Of a DNA stretch of 64,000 nucleotides, positions 45,572-57,500 are shown in pieces. The first letter of the stretch is position 1. Every line of letters starts with the position of its first letter. The position numbers and the translations under genes are program-made. Source of the DNA: Fennellomyces sp. T-0311 (taxonomy: Eukaryota; Mucoromycota; Mucoromycetes; Mucorales; Lichtheimiaceae); the NCBI GenBank assembly GCA_025266875.1, contig JALLLT010000034.1:124001-188000 (forward strand), written 5' to 3'. Under the pieces are notes generated by a model. The model had not been told where the DNA came from and searched no databases. It saw only the letters and a program-made list of their open reading frames with translations.

Positions 45572-47118
45572 GCAAAGTTAACGGTGGCATTTCAACCAGC
45601 AATAGCGGCTTGGGGCTTTTTCATGAATAAAATTAAATTCAATGAACGCTTACTGCCGGCAATGCAGGTGAACCTGTTATGCCGATGAACACAGGGACAC
45701 CATATATTACTACGCAGGACGCCACGGTGAAAGGTATGTAACAATCCCAAAGGCTGTTTTATGCGATAAATACATAAATTCTCGTAATGAATTAACTGGT
45801 CATTATCTCTTCTCAACCTTTACTCTTTCGTCGTCGAGATGAACTGCAGGGGCGGTAGATCAATGTCAATATTACTAGTCCTCGCATTGTCTATTTCCCT
45901 TCTTAATAGACTACTGTTTTCCAAATAGTTCAGGTTTGGACTATTGGCCTAATCCACTTTTTGTTGGTGAAGAGATGCGGTCGCTTATCCAATTTCGTTG
46001 ATAACATGCGGGGCACAGACAAATTTTTATCTTGTGCTGTTATGTTCCTCCCTGCGCATACTACATCCATTGTTCTTTTCAAAAGCTCAATCATCGATGC
46101 TAAATATAGACTGCTTCTCCCGATTACAAAGCCCATTTTGCGTTTTTTTTTAAAGATACTACTAAGACAAGCGCCCATACAATGGGCTGCAACAAAATGT
46201 ACGAAATATCAATTGGCTTCAGATACTTGTTACTAGCCACCCTGATATAAACTCGGCATCTAGAACCAATGATCTAAAAGGATACTACTTTGGAAGTTCA
46301 CCATATTTGGCTATCACTACAGTGTCGAAAGCGCGGGAATCGTTTATGCTAACGGGTTACTATAGTAACCCCATATTCGCCGGCCTGTGAACATTCGATT
46401 CGTCTGTTTTCACATTCCCCCAGCTCTTTTGGTTTAGATAGCGACCACCACATAGCATGATGTGTTACAAATCGAACAAACTCCGTACATATTCGCGCCA
46501 TCACCGAAAGCTGACCTCTTACACGTCCAGTATTTTGTCACGTCATTGGACCTTGTCGTCATAAGTGAAACATGAAAAATCAGTCCATGGAACGAGTCGT
46601 CTGAAAGTTTTCCCGACTACCGCGCTGTCAGAACGGGATCTAAGGTATAGGTTTTAGTTATGATAAATAAGCTCAAAGCTTCGGAAGTGCATAGGCTACC
46701 TTGTCTACATATGTATCTATGATTTACTTTGACAATAATACGACTGAATCCTTGCAATTATGATCGTTTTTAACTGGATTAGATCATACTATCTTTTTTT
46801 CCAATCAGATTGGACTGTCTTTTCTGTTTCAGAACATCCTGCAGATCACCACTCATACATATGACACCGCACGAATCTGATGGCCTAGGTTCCTGTCAAC
46901 AATAGCAAAACCAGTCATTGGGTGAAAGCATCGGTTCTTCTTTCATTATTCCTGGATAATGAGTGGATCGACAAACTTTTAGTACCTTTTTTCTCTATCA
47001 AAAATGGAAAAATGTTTCTTCATTGGTCGTTTTATGAAAAAAATCCAGGCACTAATGAACAAATCATTTAAAAAGAGCAAAACGAATGCTAGCGCCTTTT
47101 GTTTTCTACAAGAACCTG
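45572..47118. other. Gene-poor region upstream of the pyrophosphatase
   Basis: About 1.5 kb. Overlapping frames at 45930-46236 on both strands carry a hydrophobic stretch but no known domain. The frame at 47004-47118 lies just before the pyrophosphatase ATG and is likely leader sequence. Confidence 0.5.
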
Positions 47119-48386
47119 ATGAAAGCTTCGTTTCTGGCCATACTCCTTGCTGTTGCTGGATCAACAGCATACAATGTGCGTCAGATTGGAGCCCTGAATA
47201 CCGAAGATTACCGCGTTTATCTTGGTATGCTGTCGAACGTTGGGATCTTCCGAATCCACTGACAAAATCACATGATAGAAAATGACAATGGCATCCCGAT
47301 TTCACCGTTCCATGATGTTCCCCTGCACCCAGACCCCAAGAATATCACTGTTTTCAATATGATTGTGGAAATTCCGAAAGGCAAGAATGCAAAACTTGAG
47401 GTAAGTGTCACACTGTCGAATTTGACAACTGACTTCTAAAAATGCTTCAAGATCGACAAGGAAACTCCATTTAATCCAATTTACCATGATTCCAACAAGA
47501 AAGGTCTTCGTTATATTGCCGATATTCCTCCACACAAAGGATATCCAGGAAACTATGGATCTATTCCTCAGGTATATAAGCCGGAACTACGTGTGTGAAT
47601 GAGTTTCCAGACGAATTGACTTTTGTATAGACCTGGGAAAATCCTCATGCTCCTAACAAGGAAATCGGTACATCGGGTGGTGACAATGACCCAGTAGATA
47701 TTTTTGAGATTGGTGACGCGTCCGGATACCCTGGTCAGGTTAAACAAGTCAAGCTGCTGGGCGGTCTCTTGATGATTGATGATGATCTGACTGATTGGAA
47801 GCTCTTTGCCATTGACATCAACGACAAGCGGGCCTTACGTTATAATGGTACGAAGTAATACATCAATATCCCTTTTATTTCGTTACTGATACTTGTTAAA
47901 AAGATATCACCGATGTAGAAGACGATATCTTGAAAGTCTTCCAGCACTGGTATAAGGTTTACAAGGTTCCTCAAGGAAAAGGTGAAAACAAGTTTGCGTT
48001 TGGCGGAAAATTTCAAAATAGAGTAAGAAAATGGAATGGGCCCATTGCAACATTGGTGCTAACGAGTCTCTTTTTTTTGCAGAAATACGTGGAACAGCTG
48101 ATGGTTGAAACTCATGACTATTGGCAGTTGTTGATCAACGGAACCACGGACAGCGATATCGAGACGTGAGTACATCATGATGGTTCTTTTTTAAGATTCT
48201 CTCGGACTTATCAACATGACTAGTGTGAACCTATCGAACCAAGGAACCCCAAACCAAGTCGGTCCCGACAGCAGACAAGCGAAAAAAGTTCCCAAGGTAC
48301 TGTAAATGGTTTCAGTTTTGAAAATTCGTTTGACCGATTTTTGTTCCCAGGCTCACCCGCTTCCGGATGCCCCGGTGAAGCATTAG
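47119..48386 (+). CDS. Family I inorganic pyrophosphatase with predicted signal peptide
   Basis: Eight exons (47119-47224, 47279-47400, 47452-47571, 47631-47847, 47904-48022, 48083-48165, 48224-48296, 48351-48386) join exactly to 291 aa. The start is MKASFLAILLAVAGSTAY, a clear hydrophobic signal peptide ahead of NVRQIGALNTEDYRVYL. The catalytic fold follows with SPFHDVPLHP, VVEIPKG-like IVEIPKGKNAKLE, YGSIPQTWE, the metal-binding core GGDNDPVDIFEIG, DINDKR and FQHWYKVYKVPQGKGENKFA. The enzyme hydrolyses pyrophosphate with Mg2+. The usual fungal paralogue is cytosolic; this one appears targeted to the secretory pathway, which is unusual. The C-terminus (HPLPDAPVKH) lacks an ER-retention signal. 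Confidence 0.9.
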
Positions 48387-49705
48387 GCACGGGCCTTTGT
48401 GTAATGCCTTAAAAAATGATACGCACTGTATAGAAAATATCACAAGAATGGACACGGGAGAGATTATGTGCATTGTGTTCAATAAACCATTCGTATATCT
48501 AAAGCATTTGCGACTTCAGGGAGAGATGTGTGTCACCAACCGTGTACTGTAATACACAGATGGACAAACGTTGCGGACAGGTCAGCACGTTTTAACAACT
48601 CTGGGATGAGAATTAGGCTTTTTGTACTCTGTTACCCAGTCTCGAAAACGCATTATGCCGCCTTGTATTACCATTTCATCGTAACAACAACAGCTGTTCA
48701 AATCGAGCTACCGGTATGGGAATCGTGTGAGCATACATCATTTGCAAAGTAACCGAATAAAGAAGTTGTACCCCAAAGCGGCAATTGTAACCGGAAGTAG
48801 TAGCTATCTTTGCTGATAGCGTATAATCTTGACCTGTTACGATAAGAATTCAAAGAAACGTTGCTACAAAACCTTCGTCAGTCGTAGACCGGTTTCTTTG
48901 TGACCCTGGTCCCTGGTATTAGAAAAGATGCTTCGGAAATGATCAACACCTTCCCCTAAAGTTAAAAGAAAGCAGATTTTGTGTCTCACATGCTATGATG
49001 ATATATGTTGCAGCCTTTTTTTTGAATACAGCGTATCACGCAGCACGAGTTAACACCAAGCGTGATAAGGCCTGTCGATCTGACAAGGTCGTGTAGCCCA
49101 ATTGGATAAAAATATCTTTTTAGATTTCCGTTCCGTGGGGGTGTGTCTCTCTATCTTCATCGAGCTGCGCATCGTTCAAATTTTAATTAACAAGGCAAAG
49201 ATTGTTATCACGCAATGTGCTATCTTGTAACCGCAATAGAGTAGCTCTTGATGTAGATGGACTATTTTTGATCACCACTGCTCTATGCACGGCTAATTTA
49301 GGTGGGAAGGCGAGCCTGATAAAGGTACCTGAAGATCGTCAATGTCTATTGTAGCCGTAAAGATCATCTCCATATATAAAAACAGAGTATTGTAAAAGAT
49401 GGAGTGATTTGTGTGAGCGCTCTGAATGGCCAGAAGCCTATGGAAACTGCCTTCTTTTTCTAACTTGGACCGATCACCTTATTTTATACTAAAAGTCAAG
49501 ATAAGATGGATCTGAATATCCGAAAACACAATGGTTTGAGCCACATATATATATTTTATTTGTATTATACAAGGAATACACACACGAAAGTAGAAACCAA
49601 TCAACGAGATGACAAAAAAAACAACAAGAAATGCAAAAACAGAAAAGGTACAAGGATAAACAAACAAAGAAGGTTTCGGGGGGAAGGAGAAGGGGAATAT
49701 TTTTT
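48387..49705. other. Convergent intergenic region
   Basis: About 1.3 kb between the convergent pyrophosphatase and homeobox genes. AT-rich with poly-T and poly-A tracts; no gene, RNA or repeat supported. Confidence 0.55.
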
Positions 49706-51264
49706 TTAGCTCAAGAACCCGCACGGTTCATTCATGAAGGCCATTTGATTCCAGTACATGTACGGCTGCTGATGAAGCATGGGTTCTTCAATGGGCTGAT
49801 AAGCAGCTGTAAGAGCCGTTGGTACAGGTGTTTCGATGAATCGTACCAGCCTTCGTGTTTCCTCGTGCTTGTCCATCAAATTCAGGAGTTCCTGTTTCAT
49901 GTGATGGGCAACTCCTTTGAGCGAGTGCCGGAAGAACCTGCTAGCTTGCTTGCCTTCCGTGAAATCGCTGCATTGGACCCAATCCTTTTGTTGCTCCATG
50001 TAAAACTGCGGCGGCTCACTGATATCAAAATGGACATCCGCCAGGACGTCGCATTCTCCAGCAATGTATTCAATGCTTGCTACGGCATCAAGTGAAATCT
50101 CCATTCTGAATAAGCTGCCGTTATCGGCAATGTGCCATGCAAACATCCTTCGTTCGGGCTGGTATACACAAAGAAGGTCATTTGCACGAAGCTTCAAACG
50201 GTGCCAGGAGCCGATCGTCAGTGTGGTTGCGTTCAATGATGTGTTTTGTTGCTGTTGCTCTAGTTCTTGTTCGTGTGATGATTGGCTGCTTGCACTGCTT
50301 GTGCTCGCGGGTGGAGTCATCATGAGGCTCGATGGGTCGATTGTGGTCACGATCGGGTCGCTAAGCGCCCGCACTGGACTGACTAATTCTCCCGTAGTCG
50401 GATCAGAGACTGCCAAACCAACAGACTGTGCGCGTTCGAGTTCATCTATTGTTACCACACAAGACTTAGTTTCAAAAGATAAAACAGATTATGCAATAAT
50501 AGAGTCTTACCAGGTGAGCACCAAAGGTCATTTGCCATTGGTGTTGGCGCAGGTGGTGTAGCTGCGGGCGTCGTTGGCGCGTAGCTAAAGTCTGAGGTAG
50601 TTAACATGGCAGTTGGGCCTGCATCCGGGACAGGAACCAAGGTGGGTATGGTCGAGTTATTGGTGAAGGGATGAGATGTCGGGGTAGATGGTGATGATGC
50701 GTCAGGCCAGACGTTCTGAGGATAATAAGGTGGCGGAGTAGCGGTTTGCTGGGTATTATCGACGCTTTGGGCACGAGGAAGTGGTACTCGTGCCACAGCA
50801 GGCGGTGGGTAAGGACGATAGTAGGGTTGTTGCTGAGGCTGAAGAGGCATCAATGGTGGTCCACTTCCGTAAGGATGACTACCATACTGCTGCTGGTGAT
50901 AGTGGTACAACTGAGCACGAATTGAGGCTTGCTGCATCTGCATCTGCGCGCGCTTCTGCATGTGCTTGACTTTGGCACGTCTGTTCTGGAACCAAATCTG
51001 AATGGATCGTTCGCTCATTTGAAGTCGCTCTGCTAACTGCTTTCGAAGCTTGCTGTTTGGGCTGACATTCACGGCAAACGTGTCTTCAAGCACAGCCAGC
51101 TGCTCGGCAGTGGCCCTAGTTCGCTTTTTTGTAGGTGTAGGCTTGCTAGCTTCACTTTGCTTGTCAGTGCTGCTACTAGCGCTAGTCAATGCAGGAGCAG
51201 TTGATGAGTCTTCGTTTCTCGCAACTGGCGAGGATTGTGCTGAATCGTTCGATGTTTTGGACAT
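49706..51264 (-). CDS. Homeodomain transcription factor
   Basis: Two main exons on the minus strand. Exon 1 starts MSKTSNDSAQSSPVARNEDS. The homeodomain is at about residues 46-105: KKRTRATAEQLAVLEDTFAV, ERLQMSERSIQIWFQNRRAK, with the invariant WFQNRR of helix 3. A His/Gln/Pro/Tyr-rich low-complexity region follows. The intron runs from CSP|G to an acceptor at about 50445, after which DELERAQSVGLAVSD begins. The C-terminal half contains a folded-looking domain, RLKLRANDLLCVYQPERRMF, ISEPPQFYMEQQKDWVQCSD, and HMKQELLNLMDKHEETRRLV. This layout resembles fungal homeobox proteins of the Pah1/Hbx type. It is nuclear and DNA-binding by family; targets are unknown. Confidence 0.85.
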
Positions 51265-53462
51265 TGCTGCAGAAACAATGATTGAAAAGGCCGAGGGTCT
51301 TTATAAAGGATGATGAAGAAGGGAGGAAAGCGGTAAGGTATTGTTGGATGAAACGATGGAGCGGGGTTAGGGATTGGAATTGGTGTATCGGGACGCGAAC
51401 CCAGCAAAAAGAGAAGGAGAAAAGAACGAGGGGGAGCGGGAAGCAGCACGAGCTGAAGAGTCTGCGCACTAGAGAACGGTAGAGAAAGGAAAGAGAAGAG
51501 AGAGAGAGGAAAGAAGATGGGAGTGATAAAAAGGAAAAAAAAATGGTCTTGTAAAACGTGTAGCCTTTTTTAGATCGAGGGGAACGAAGAGGTTTTTTTT
51601 GACCGGAAAAAATCAGATTTCGCAGTCCATCCCCGCGACGGCTCCCCTTTTGCTGCTGGGATCCGACCTACGCACCCCCAAAACCCTCACTCCAGAAACG
51701 GTTTAGCCTCAGAACCGTGTCTTTTCTCTTCGTTACATTCAGCGACTCTGAGAATGGAAGCACAAGAGATTTTTTTGGTTTACCGCGCAACGGTCGAGTG
51801 ATATTTTTGCGTTGCCGTGGTTACGGGAATTTCAGGCACCAGGTTGCCACCCTCCCCCTTCGGTCAGGAGTGTCAAGTATGAAACTGGTAATTTTTCTGT
51901 CAATTGCACACTTGAACAAACAAAAACAATATAAACGCTTGGCTTTATTCCTGTTGGCTCGAGAAAGGAGCATGGTTCCGAAAACTTTTTAACTCTCACG
52001 TTAATGCTTCTCACTGTTCCTGCTTGGGAAACAATACACGTTGTCTTTTTAAAACTCCTTGATCCGATTACTATAAGCAGTATGAAGATCATTCTATCTC
52101 CAGCCTGAAACTTGCCCACCCGCAACCTTCCTCCTCTCTCTTTTATATCCAAACCGAAAAAATGTTCCGCGTGTAGTTTGTGTGCTGCGAATCACGCGTT
52201 CGTTTCGTTGGTTTGCTTCTATTAAAAAAACAACCATGCTGGTCCGCAACCTTGGCTGTTGCGTTGGTTGTGCAAAAAGGTAAAAAGTGCAGCACATGAC
52301 TGCCCACGGACTTTTGACTTCCATAGCCAATCATCATGGATTGCCAGCGTGAATTTCCCTTGCTCCTAAAAAAGCCTACATCTATGAATGTTCTTGGTGC
52401 GATCGACTTGGAGTGAGGGGTGAACTAGGCGAGAAAAAAAAGGGACACAGGTGGCACGATCTTCGCAAACAGGATGGGGATCGGATGATGGTGTTATATG
52501 GCAAGAGTGTTTGTATAAACGCATTTAACAGTGTAAACAAACAAACAAACAAACAAATGTCTGTTCGCCCTTTTACGGTGCGACCAAAGTACCGATCGGC
52601 CGTTTTTTGGTGTGGGTTTGTTTTGCTACCCAGCACGTGCACCGCTCTCTCACCACCATCGTCAAGAGAACGTCTTCTCCGCCTTCTAGCACCAGCATGG
52701 AATCGGGGGAGTTCAGGAAACGGATCGGACCGGTCTGTGCTTCAAAATTAAAGGGGGTATCTCAGGAACCATTGCTTCCACCCAACCTTTTCGTTCTCCC
52801 TTCTCTTTTTGATCAGATAAAATGCCCAAGAGTGACAATGGAACTCGTGTTTTGTGTAATCTTTTCTAGATGACGCGTCACGCGAATGGTCGTTTTGTTT
52901 TGGAACTTGGATGGTCGATGCGTCTCTGAGGCTGAGATGTAAAAATAGAAGCTTCCGATAGCAAGAAGGAAAAAAGGGATCTGCATCGGGCTTGCTTTTA
53001 TTTCTGCACAACAAATGCGTGAATAACTTATATAATAAGTTTATGCATATAACATTAGCTATGCAAGTTACCCGTCTGGTAAACATTCAGCCGTGAGAAA
53101 CCTTATACGCCCTGGCCCTCGTCTCACGTAATGGCATCTTGTCCTCGGGAAAAAAACATACCGGATTATTTAGTCGCCCCAGCCCCAGGTTGGTGATTGA
53201 TTTCTGGACGTGTGGTCCGTGCCACAATTTTCGTTGACGGTGGGGCACCCTGTTGCTCGATGATAAATGGAACTGGGATGTTTGTATACGGGGCCAAAAG
53301 CTTATCGATTAAGGTTTTCCGATACGTAAACAAGGTTATAAGTCTATGTTTCGAGTTGCAGTCCAAACCGAAATTCCCATAAACTGTACAAAGTTGGCAA
53401 GTTTTTATTATATTCTTAATTTACATGTAGTTACAAGAACAAAAAAGTACATCCCTTTTATG
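51265..53462. other. Long upstream region of the homeobox gene and 3' flank of the PH gene
   Basis: About 2.2 kb. A TTATAAAG motif sits at 51301 just before the homeobox start. A strong purine tract follows (51476-51545 is nearly all A/G on the plus strand, so pyrimidine-rich on the gene's strand), which is common in fungal promoters. Frames on both strands in 52094-52873 have no domain. A long regulatory region would suit a developmental regulator, but that is inference. Confidence 0.55.
51476..51545. repeat. Polypurine tract
   Basis: About 70 bp dominated by A and G on the plus strand, including a (GA)n run (GAGAGAGAGAGG), in the homeobox promoter region. Confidence 0.75.
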
Positions 53463-54422
53463 TTAAAATTCAAACTTTTGAAAGTGCATAGCTGTAGACG
53501 AATAATGATGTATGGGAGGGGGTGGCGGAGCAGATCTTGGTGGCGGTTGCTGTGGAGGCAGTAGCTGCTGCGGTGATGCTGTTGGAGGGGACAAAGAATG
53601 ACTGCTTTCTTGCGCGTCCCACTCATACTGATCTGCATAGTACAGATCCTGCTGGTCTAGTATCGGCTGCTCATAATATAAGGATGATCGTATTGGCGAT
53701 GAGGATGAAGATATGATGCTTTCCGAGGATGATGAGCAGTTGGCTACGACGTTGTTCACCAGTGCGTCATGTTCCGTCTGAACTTTGGCAAGCACCCGAG
53801 ATGTCACAACTCCGCGGGAATCACCTTCGCGTAACCAGGCGACTGTCTTCTTTAAGCGATCGAGCCACAATTTCATGTGCTCGGCATTATCGCATTGCAT
53901 GTACCAGCTTTTCTTTTCACCGACTATTTTTGTTATTTCGATGCAGTACATGGCTCCTGAGATGTAGTCTGTGACGAATACGATGGTATCTTTGGTGAGT
54001 TCGAAAAATTCGCGGTAGTGTGGTGTGGGCTGATCGACTTTGAAGGTGTATAGCATCCGGTCGGCAAGGATGACGAAGCGTCGCTTTTTTGTTTTCGTGA
54101 AGGAATAAGATGGTGGGATGTGTTTAGTCATCCAGCCGCGCATCGTACAACTCTCCCAGACAGCCGACACGTTGACACCGCCGTACGACGGTCGGAATAA
54201 TGCTGGATCATGGACAACGTTCAAGTCTTCAGTTGATGCGACAAAGGGTATATCGGATGCTGGTGGTGATATGGGCTCGAGTGAGCTGCCCTTTGTCGTC
54301 GGCATTCCGTGTGTCAAAGAAGCGACCAGCGACCTCTTATGCTGTCCAAATGAGTTTGACCTTCGTGGCAATCGTTCTTCGCCACTGCTGCTGGAGCTGC
54401 TGCTTTTGCGATTTATGTGCAT
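53463..54422 (-). CDS. PH-domain protein
   Basis: Single exon from the ATG at 54422 (MHINRKSSSSSSSGEERLPR). Residues about 80-195 form a pleckstrin-homology domain: MRGWMTKHIPPSYSFTKTKK, RRFVILADRMLYTFKVDQPT, TKDTIVFVTDYISGAMYCIE and a C-terminal helix with MKLWLDRLKKTVAWL. The N-terminus is Ser/Arg-rich. The C-terminus is Ser-, Gln- and Pro-rich (LPPQQPPPRSAPPPPPIHHY) and may bind SH3 or profilin-type partners. A role at a membrane through phosphoinositides is inferred. An upstream in-frame ATG at 54518 overlaps a TATA motif, so the internal start is preferred. Confidence 0.8.
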   Translation of the reverse strand: MHINRKSSSSSSSGEERLPRRSNSFGQHKRSLVASLTHGMPTTKGSSLEPISPPASDIPFVASTEDLNVVHDPALFRPSYGGVNVSAVWESCTMRGWMTKHIPPSYSFTKTKKRRFVILADRMLYTFKVDQPTPHYREFFELTKDTIVFVTDYISGAMYCIEITKIVGEKKSWYMQCDNAEHMKLWLDRLKKTVAWLREGDSRGVVTSRVLAKVQTEHDALVNNVVANCSSSSESIISSSSSPIRSSLYYEQPILDQQDLYYADQYEWDAQESSHSLSPPTASPQQLLPPQQPPPRSAPPPPPIHHYSSTAMHFQKFEF

Positions 54423-54503
54423 TGTATATCTTGTAAGATGGTGAGAAGCGGAAGAAGGGGAAAGGAGAGGAGGAGGAGAAAAAGAGAAGGAATAGTGAAC
54501 CGA

Positions 54504-54513
54504 ATTATAAATT
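54504..54513 (-). promoter_or_regulatory. TATA-like box of the PH-domain gene
   Basis: AATTTATAAT on the minus strand about 85 bp upstream of the ATG at 54422; it lies just downstream of the alternative ATG at 54518. Confidence 0.45.
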
Positions 54514-54519
54514 CTCAAA

Positions 54520-57500
54520 CATAAATATCGATCCAGGTTAAGCTATATAAGCGGGCGTCGTATGTTCACGCGCCGTGGTACAGAGTGCCTCGATTCCCAC
54601 AATGTGCTACGTACTCTTCGGTGATCTTTATCAATCTTAACGCCAATCATCCCCTTCCTAAACACTGGCTGCTGCAAAACAAACAAAGGGTTCGTGTTTT
54701 GCAATGGGTGCATTCCGATCGCCCATCTTCATGCCGGGAAATCTATGCATAGTTAGGGCGGCATATGTTTGCAAGGAGCCCCATCGAGTATGGTTTCACG
54801 AAAACCTTACCTGCGGTTTATTCTTGTTTTTGGGAAAAAGAAAAGCTCTTTTCCCGTGGATTACGTTTCCAAGCGAACCCACATCGGGAGATCTCCCTTC
54901 ATTTAATCAACCAAATCCGCTACTTGCACGCGAAAAAAAACCTAAGCACAAAAATACTCCACATGGAAATCATTCCGGAGACAAGTTTCCCGCGCTCCCA
55001 GTTCAGAAGTATTATGTAAGGTGTCTTCAAATCGCTTGTTTACATATCGTAAGACCTTTTTTTCTAGGGAATACGCCAACTTGCAAGTCAGAATAGGCGC
55101 ACTATTTCTACACCACCAGGATTACGAGAGATTCTCTGTGAAACGGCCATGTGTTACAATGATTTTGTAAGCCGCCTTTTAAGAACGATGATGGGCATGA
55201 AATCTTGCCGATATCGGTGATTACATCGTAAGAATAACCCACGGTATTGGATAAGAGCGGATTCCGCATCTTCCCCGACCCATTTCTCCACATTCCCCAC
55301 ACTACGCTATTGTCAAAAATATCCCCATCGATTTACCTTTGATGGGCACCCACTTTGGTCCCTTTTCTCACACTGGATGCAAATCTGATCCTATTATATC
55401 ATATCAAGCGATCAAAGCATATCCAGAGGAAGAATCGGTGTCGTGGCTCAGTTGTCTTTCTCTTTTTAGAAAGACATGATGCAATTCCGCTGCATCAGTC
55501 CCATTGTTTTCACTAATCATTAATAGCAAACAGGGATGAAACGCGTGATATGCCGTAAAGCATTTAAGTTTTCAGGTTATTGAATTATCAGATCCTCAAG
55601 TATTTCATATGGATTGCATCAATCACTCTTATAATCCTTACTAGTACCGTGGCCCTGGTACCATGAACTCTGTGCAAGAGAAGAACACAATATTACCGTA
55701 TCTATACATTGATGTTCTCAACTACTTTCGGGGCGCAATCAAAATTAATCCTATGGAACTATTTCCATTATTGATACCGTGTAGGTGCCTTCGTTTTGTT
55801 TTTTGCACTTGTTTTAGTTTAGATCTGTCCAAAACAAGCTAAAAGGATCTCATCAAATTCGAATCTTCGGCATTTTTTTTCGCCCAAGGAGAAGCAAGCA
55901 GCCAATGCAGACTTCCACTTATTCTATTACCCAAAAATAGGAAACCCTTGAACTATTTTATTGCGAAGTGTATAGGATGCGAATTATAGTAGACTCACCA
56001 GCATAGCTACTACTCATGAGCCAGCTTGATAAGGGATGAGAATTGTAGGTATCGGCAATGAACTAGTGCATTGAAATTAACGTGTGTATAGACAAAAAGG
56101 TTATGAACAAGTGCAAGGCTAGGGTGACCCCGTCTTTTCGGATCAGTAACTATTATATTTTACATGCTAAATATGTTGAGCCAAGATTTGTCAACAAAAA
56201 AAAAACGCAGCACCGAAGATCAGGATCACCTCAAAAAGCCAAGCAAAACAAACAAAGGCACCACATACAAAGTATACCCACTAGCTCCGTGGTATCTATG
56301 CACCTTAAAAATCTGGAGCTCCCAATGTACAACAATGCCGGAAAGAAGCGGTGCGTAGCAATGAAATGGCGTGCCATATTCACTTTGCGTACTCCCGCTA
56401 TCGTACCACCACGACAAAAAAACTGGCGAAGGAAGCACGATGTATCGCGAAATACAACTTTCTCGTGTGAAAAAGAGTATATCCAATGGAATAATTTATA
56501 TGTCGATGTGTAGTATCTGATTTTCATGGGTGTACACGTATAGGATCTTTAGTAGAAGAGTCGTCCAGAATTGGTTAAATCTCCTGTAACAGGAAAAGCC
56601 ATCTTTGCAAAAAAAAAAGGTCAAAACAGTGCGTTGACTTTTCTCTGCGCCGCTTTTCCCCAGTACTTGTTTGGAGTTTGCATGTATCGCACCGATAAAA
56701 ATAAAGGCGTTATATTATTTCTAAAGCCTTCGTTCACGATCCGCGGGCCTACTAAAATGTACTGGGATCACAAGCCAAAACGAAACTAGGTCACAAAGGC
56801 GCCAAGAATGGAAATCGGGCGTGTTTTCCGTGAGGTTCCTATCACCATAGGAAATATCCTTGGGTACGTGTGATAAGTTTTAAATATGCTCCGGATGGAA
56901 GTCATGAGTTTTGTCTTCCATTCTGTGCCGTTATATGGTTATCCACGTTGCTTTTGGTAACATTTATGTCAATACCGCTGTTTCCAAAGCAAAATGGCCG
57001 ACCGAGAAGGATAACAAAGGTTAGCATCGTTTAATATCTGTCTCGTGCTCATCTTCGTATCCACAACTCGCCCATTTTCCCAACTTGAACAAGTTGATGT
57101 TTTATTCTCAGCGTGGAAAACATGTCACCAAAATTATACGTAAACTTTAATCGTTTGCGATTTTTGTGTGCACAGACCACAGAGAAACGGTCTCGATCCG
57201 AAATCAGTTGCCAAGTATTGGATTTTGCAGGTTTCTTTTGAAACTCCTTGTGTTAGATTCAGAATTATTTCGTAAGCAATACTAATACTAATTGAAGTAA
57301 GACGTAATACCAAAATCCAGGGTATTTTCAGAAAGGGATCTCAGAACAATCCTGGAAACTACCTACTACTTGGGATTCGGATGTCGTAGGTACGTAAGCA
57401 TTTATGTGTAAAAGCCAAACGGCATTGAGGAGCTTCTGAGATCGGCTGTTAATTGTAGAACGAAGAAGCAGGCGTATGCTAAAAAACTACATAGACGCCC

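Noticed and set aside
49088..49165. tRNA-like sequence with TAGCCCAATTGG resembling an A-box
   Set aside because: No B-box (GGTTCGANTCC) and no closed acceptor stem can be drawn; probably chance.
50064..51313. Plus-strand frames opposite the homeobox gene
   Set aside because: Shadows of Ser/Gln/Pro-rich coding sequence on the minus strand.
54704..55096. 130-codon plus-strand frame
   Set aside because: No domain, unbalanced composition, interrupted by T- and A-runs, no intron-consistent extension.
56082..56513. 143-codon Lys-rich plus-strand frame
   Set aside because: Composition matches AT-rich noncoding DNA and overlaps equally long frames on the other strand.
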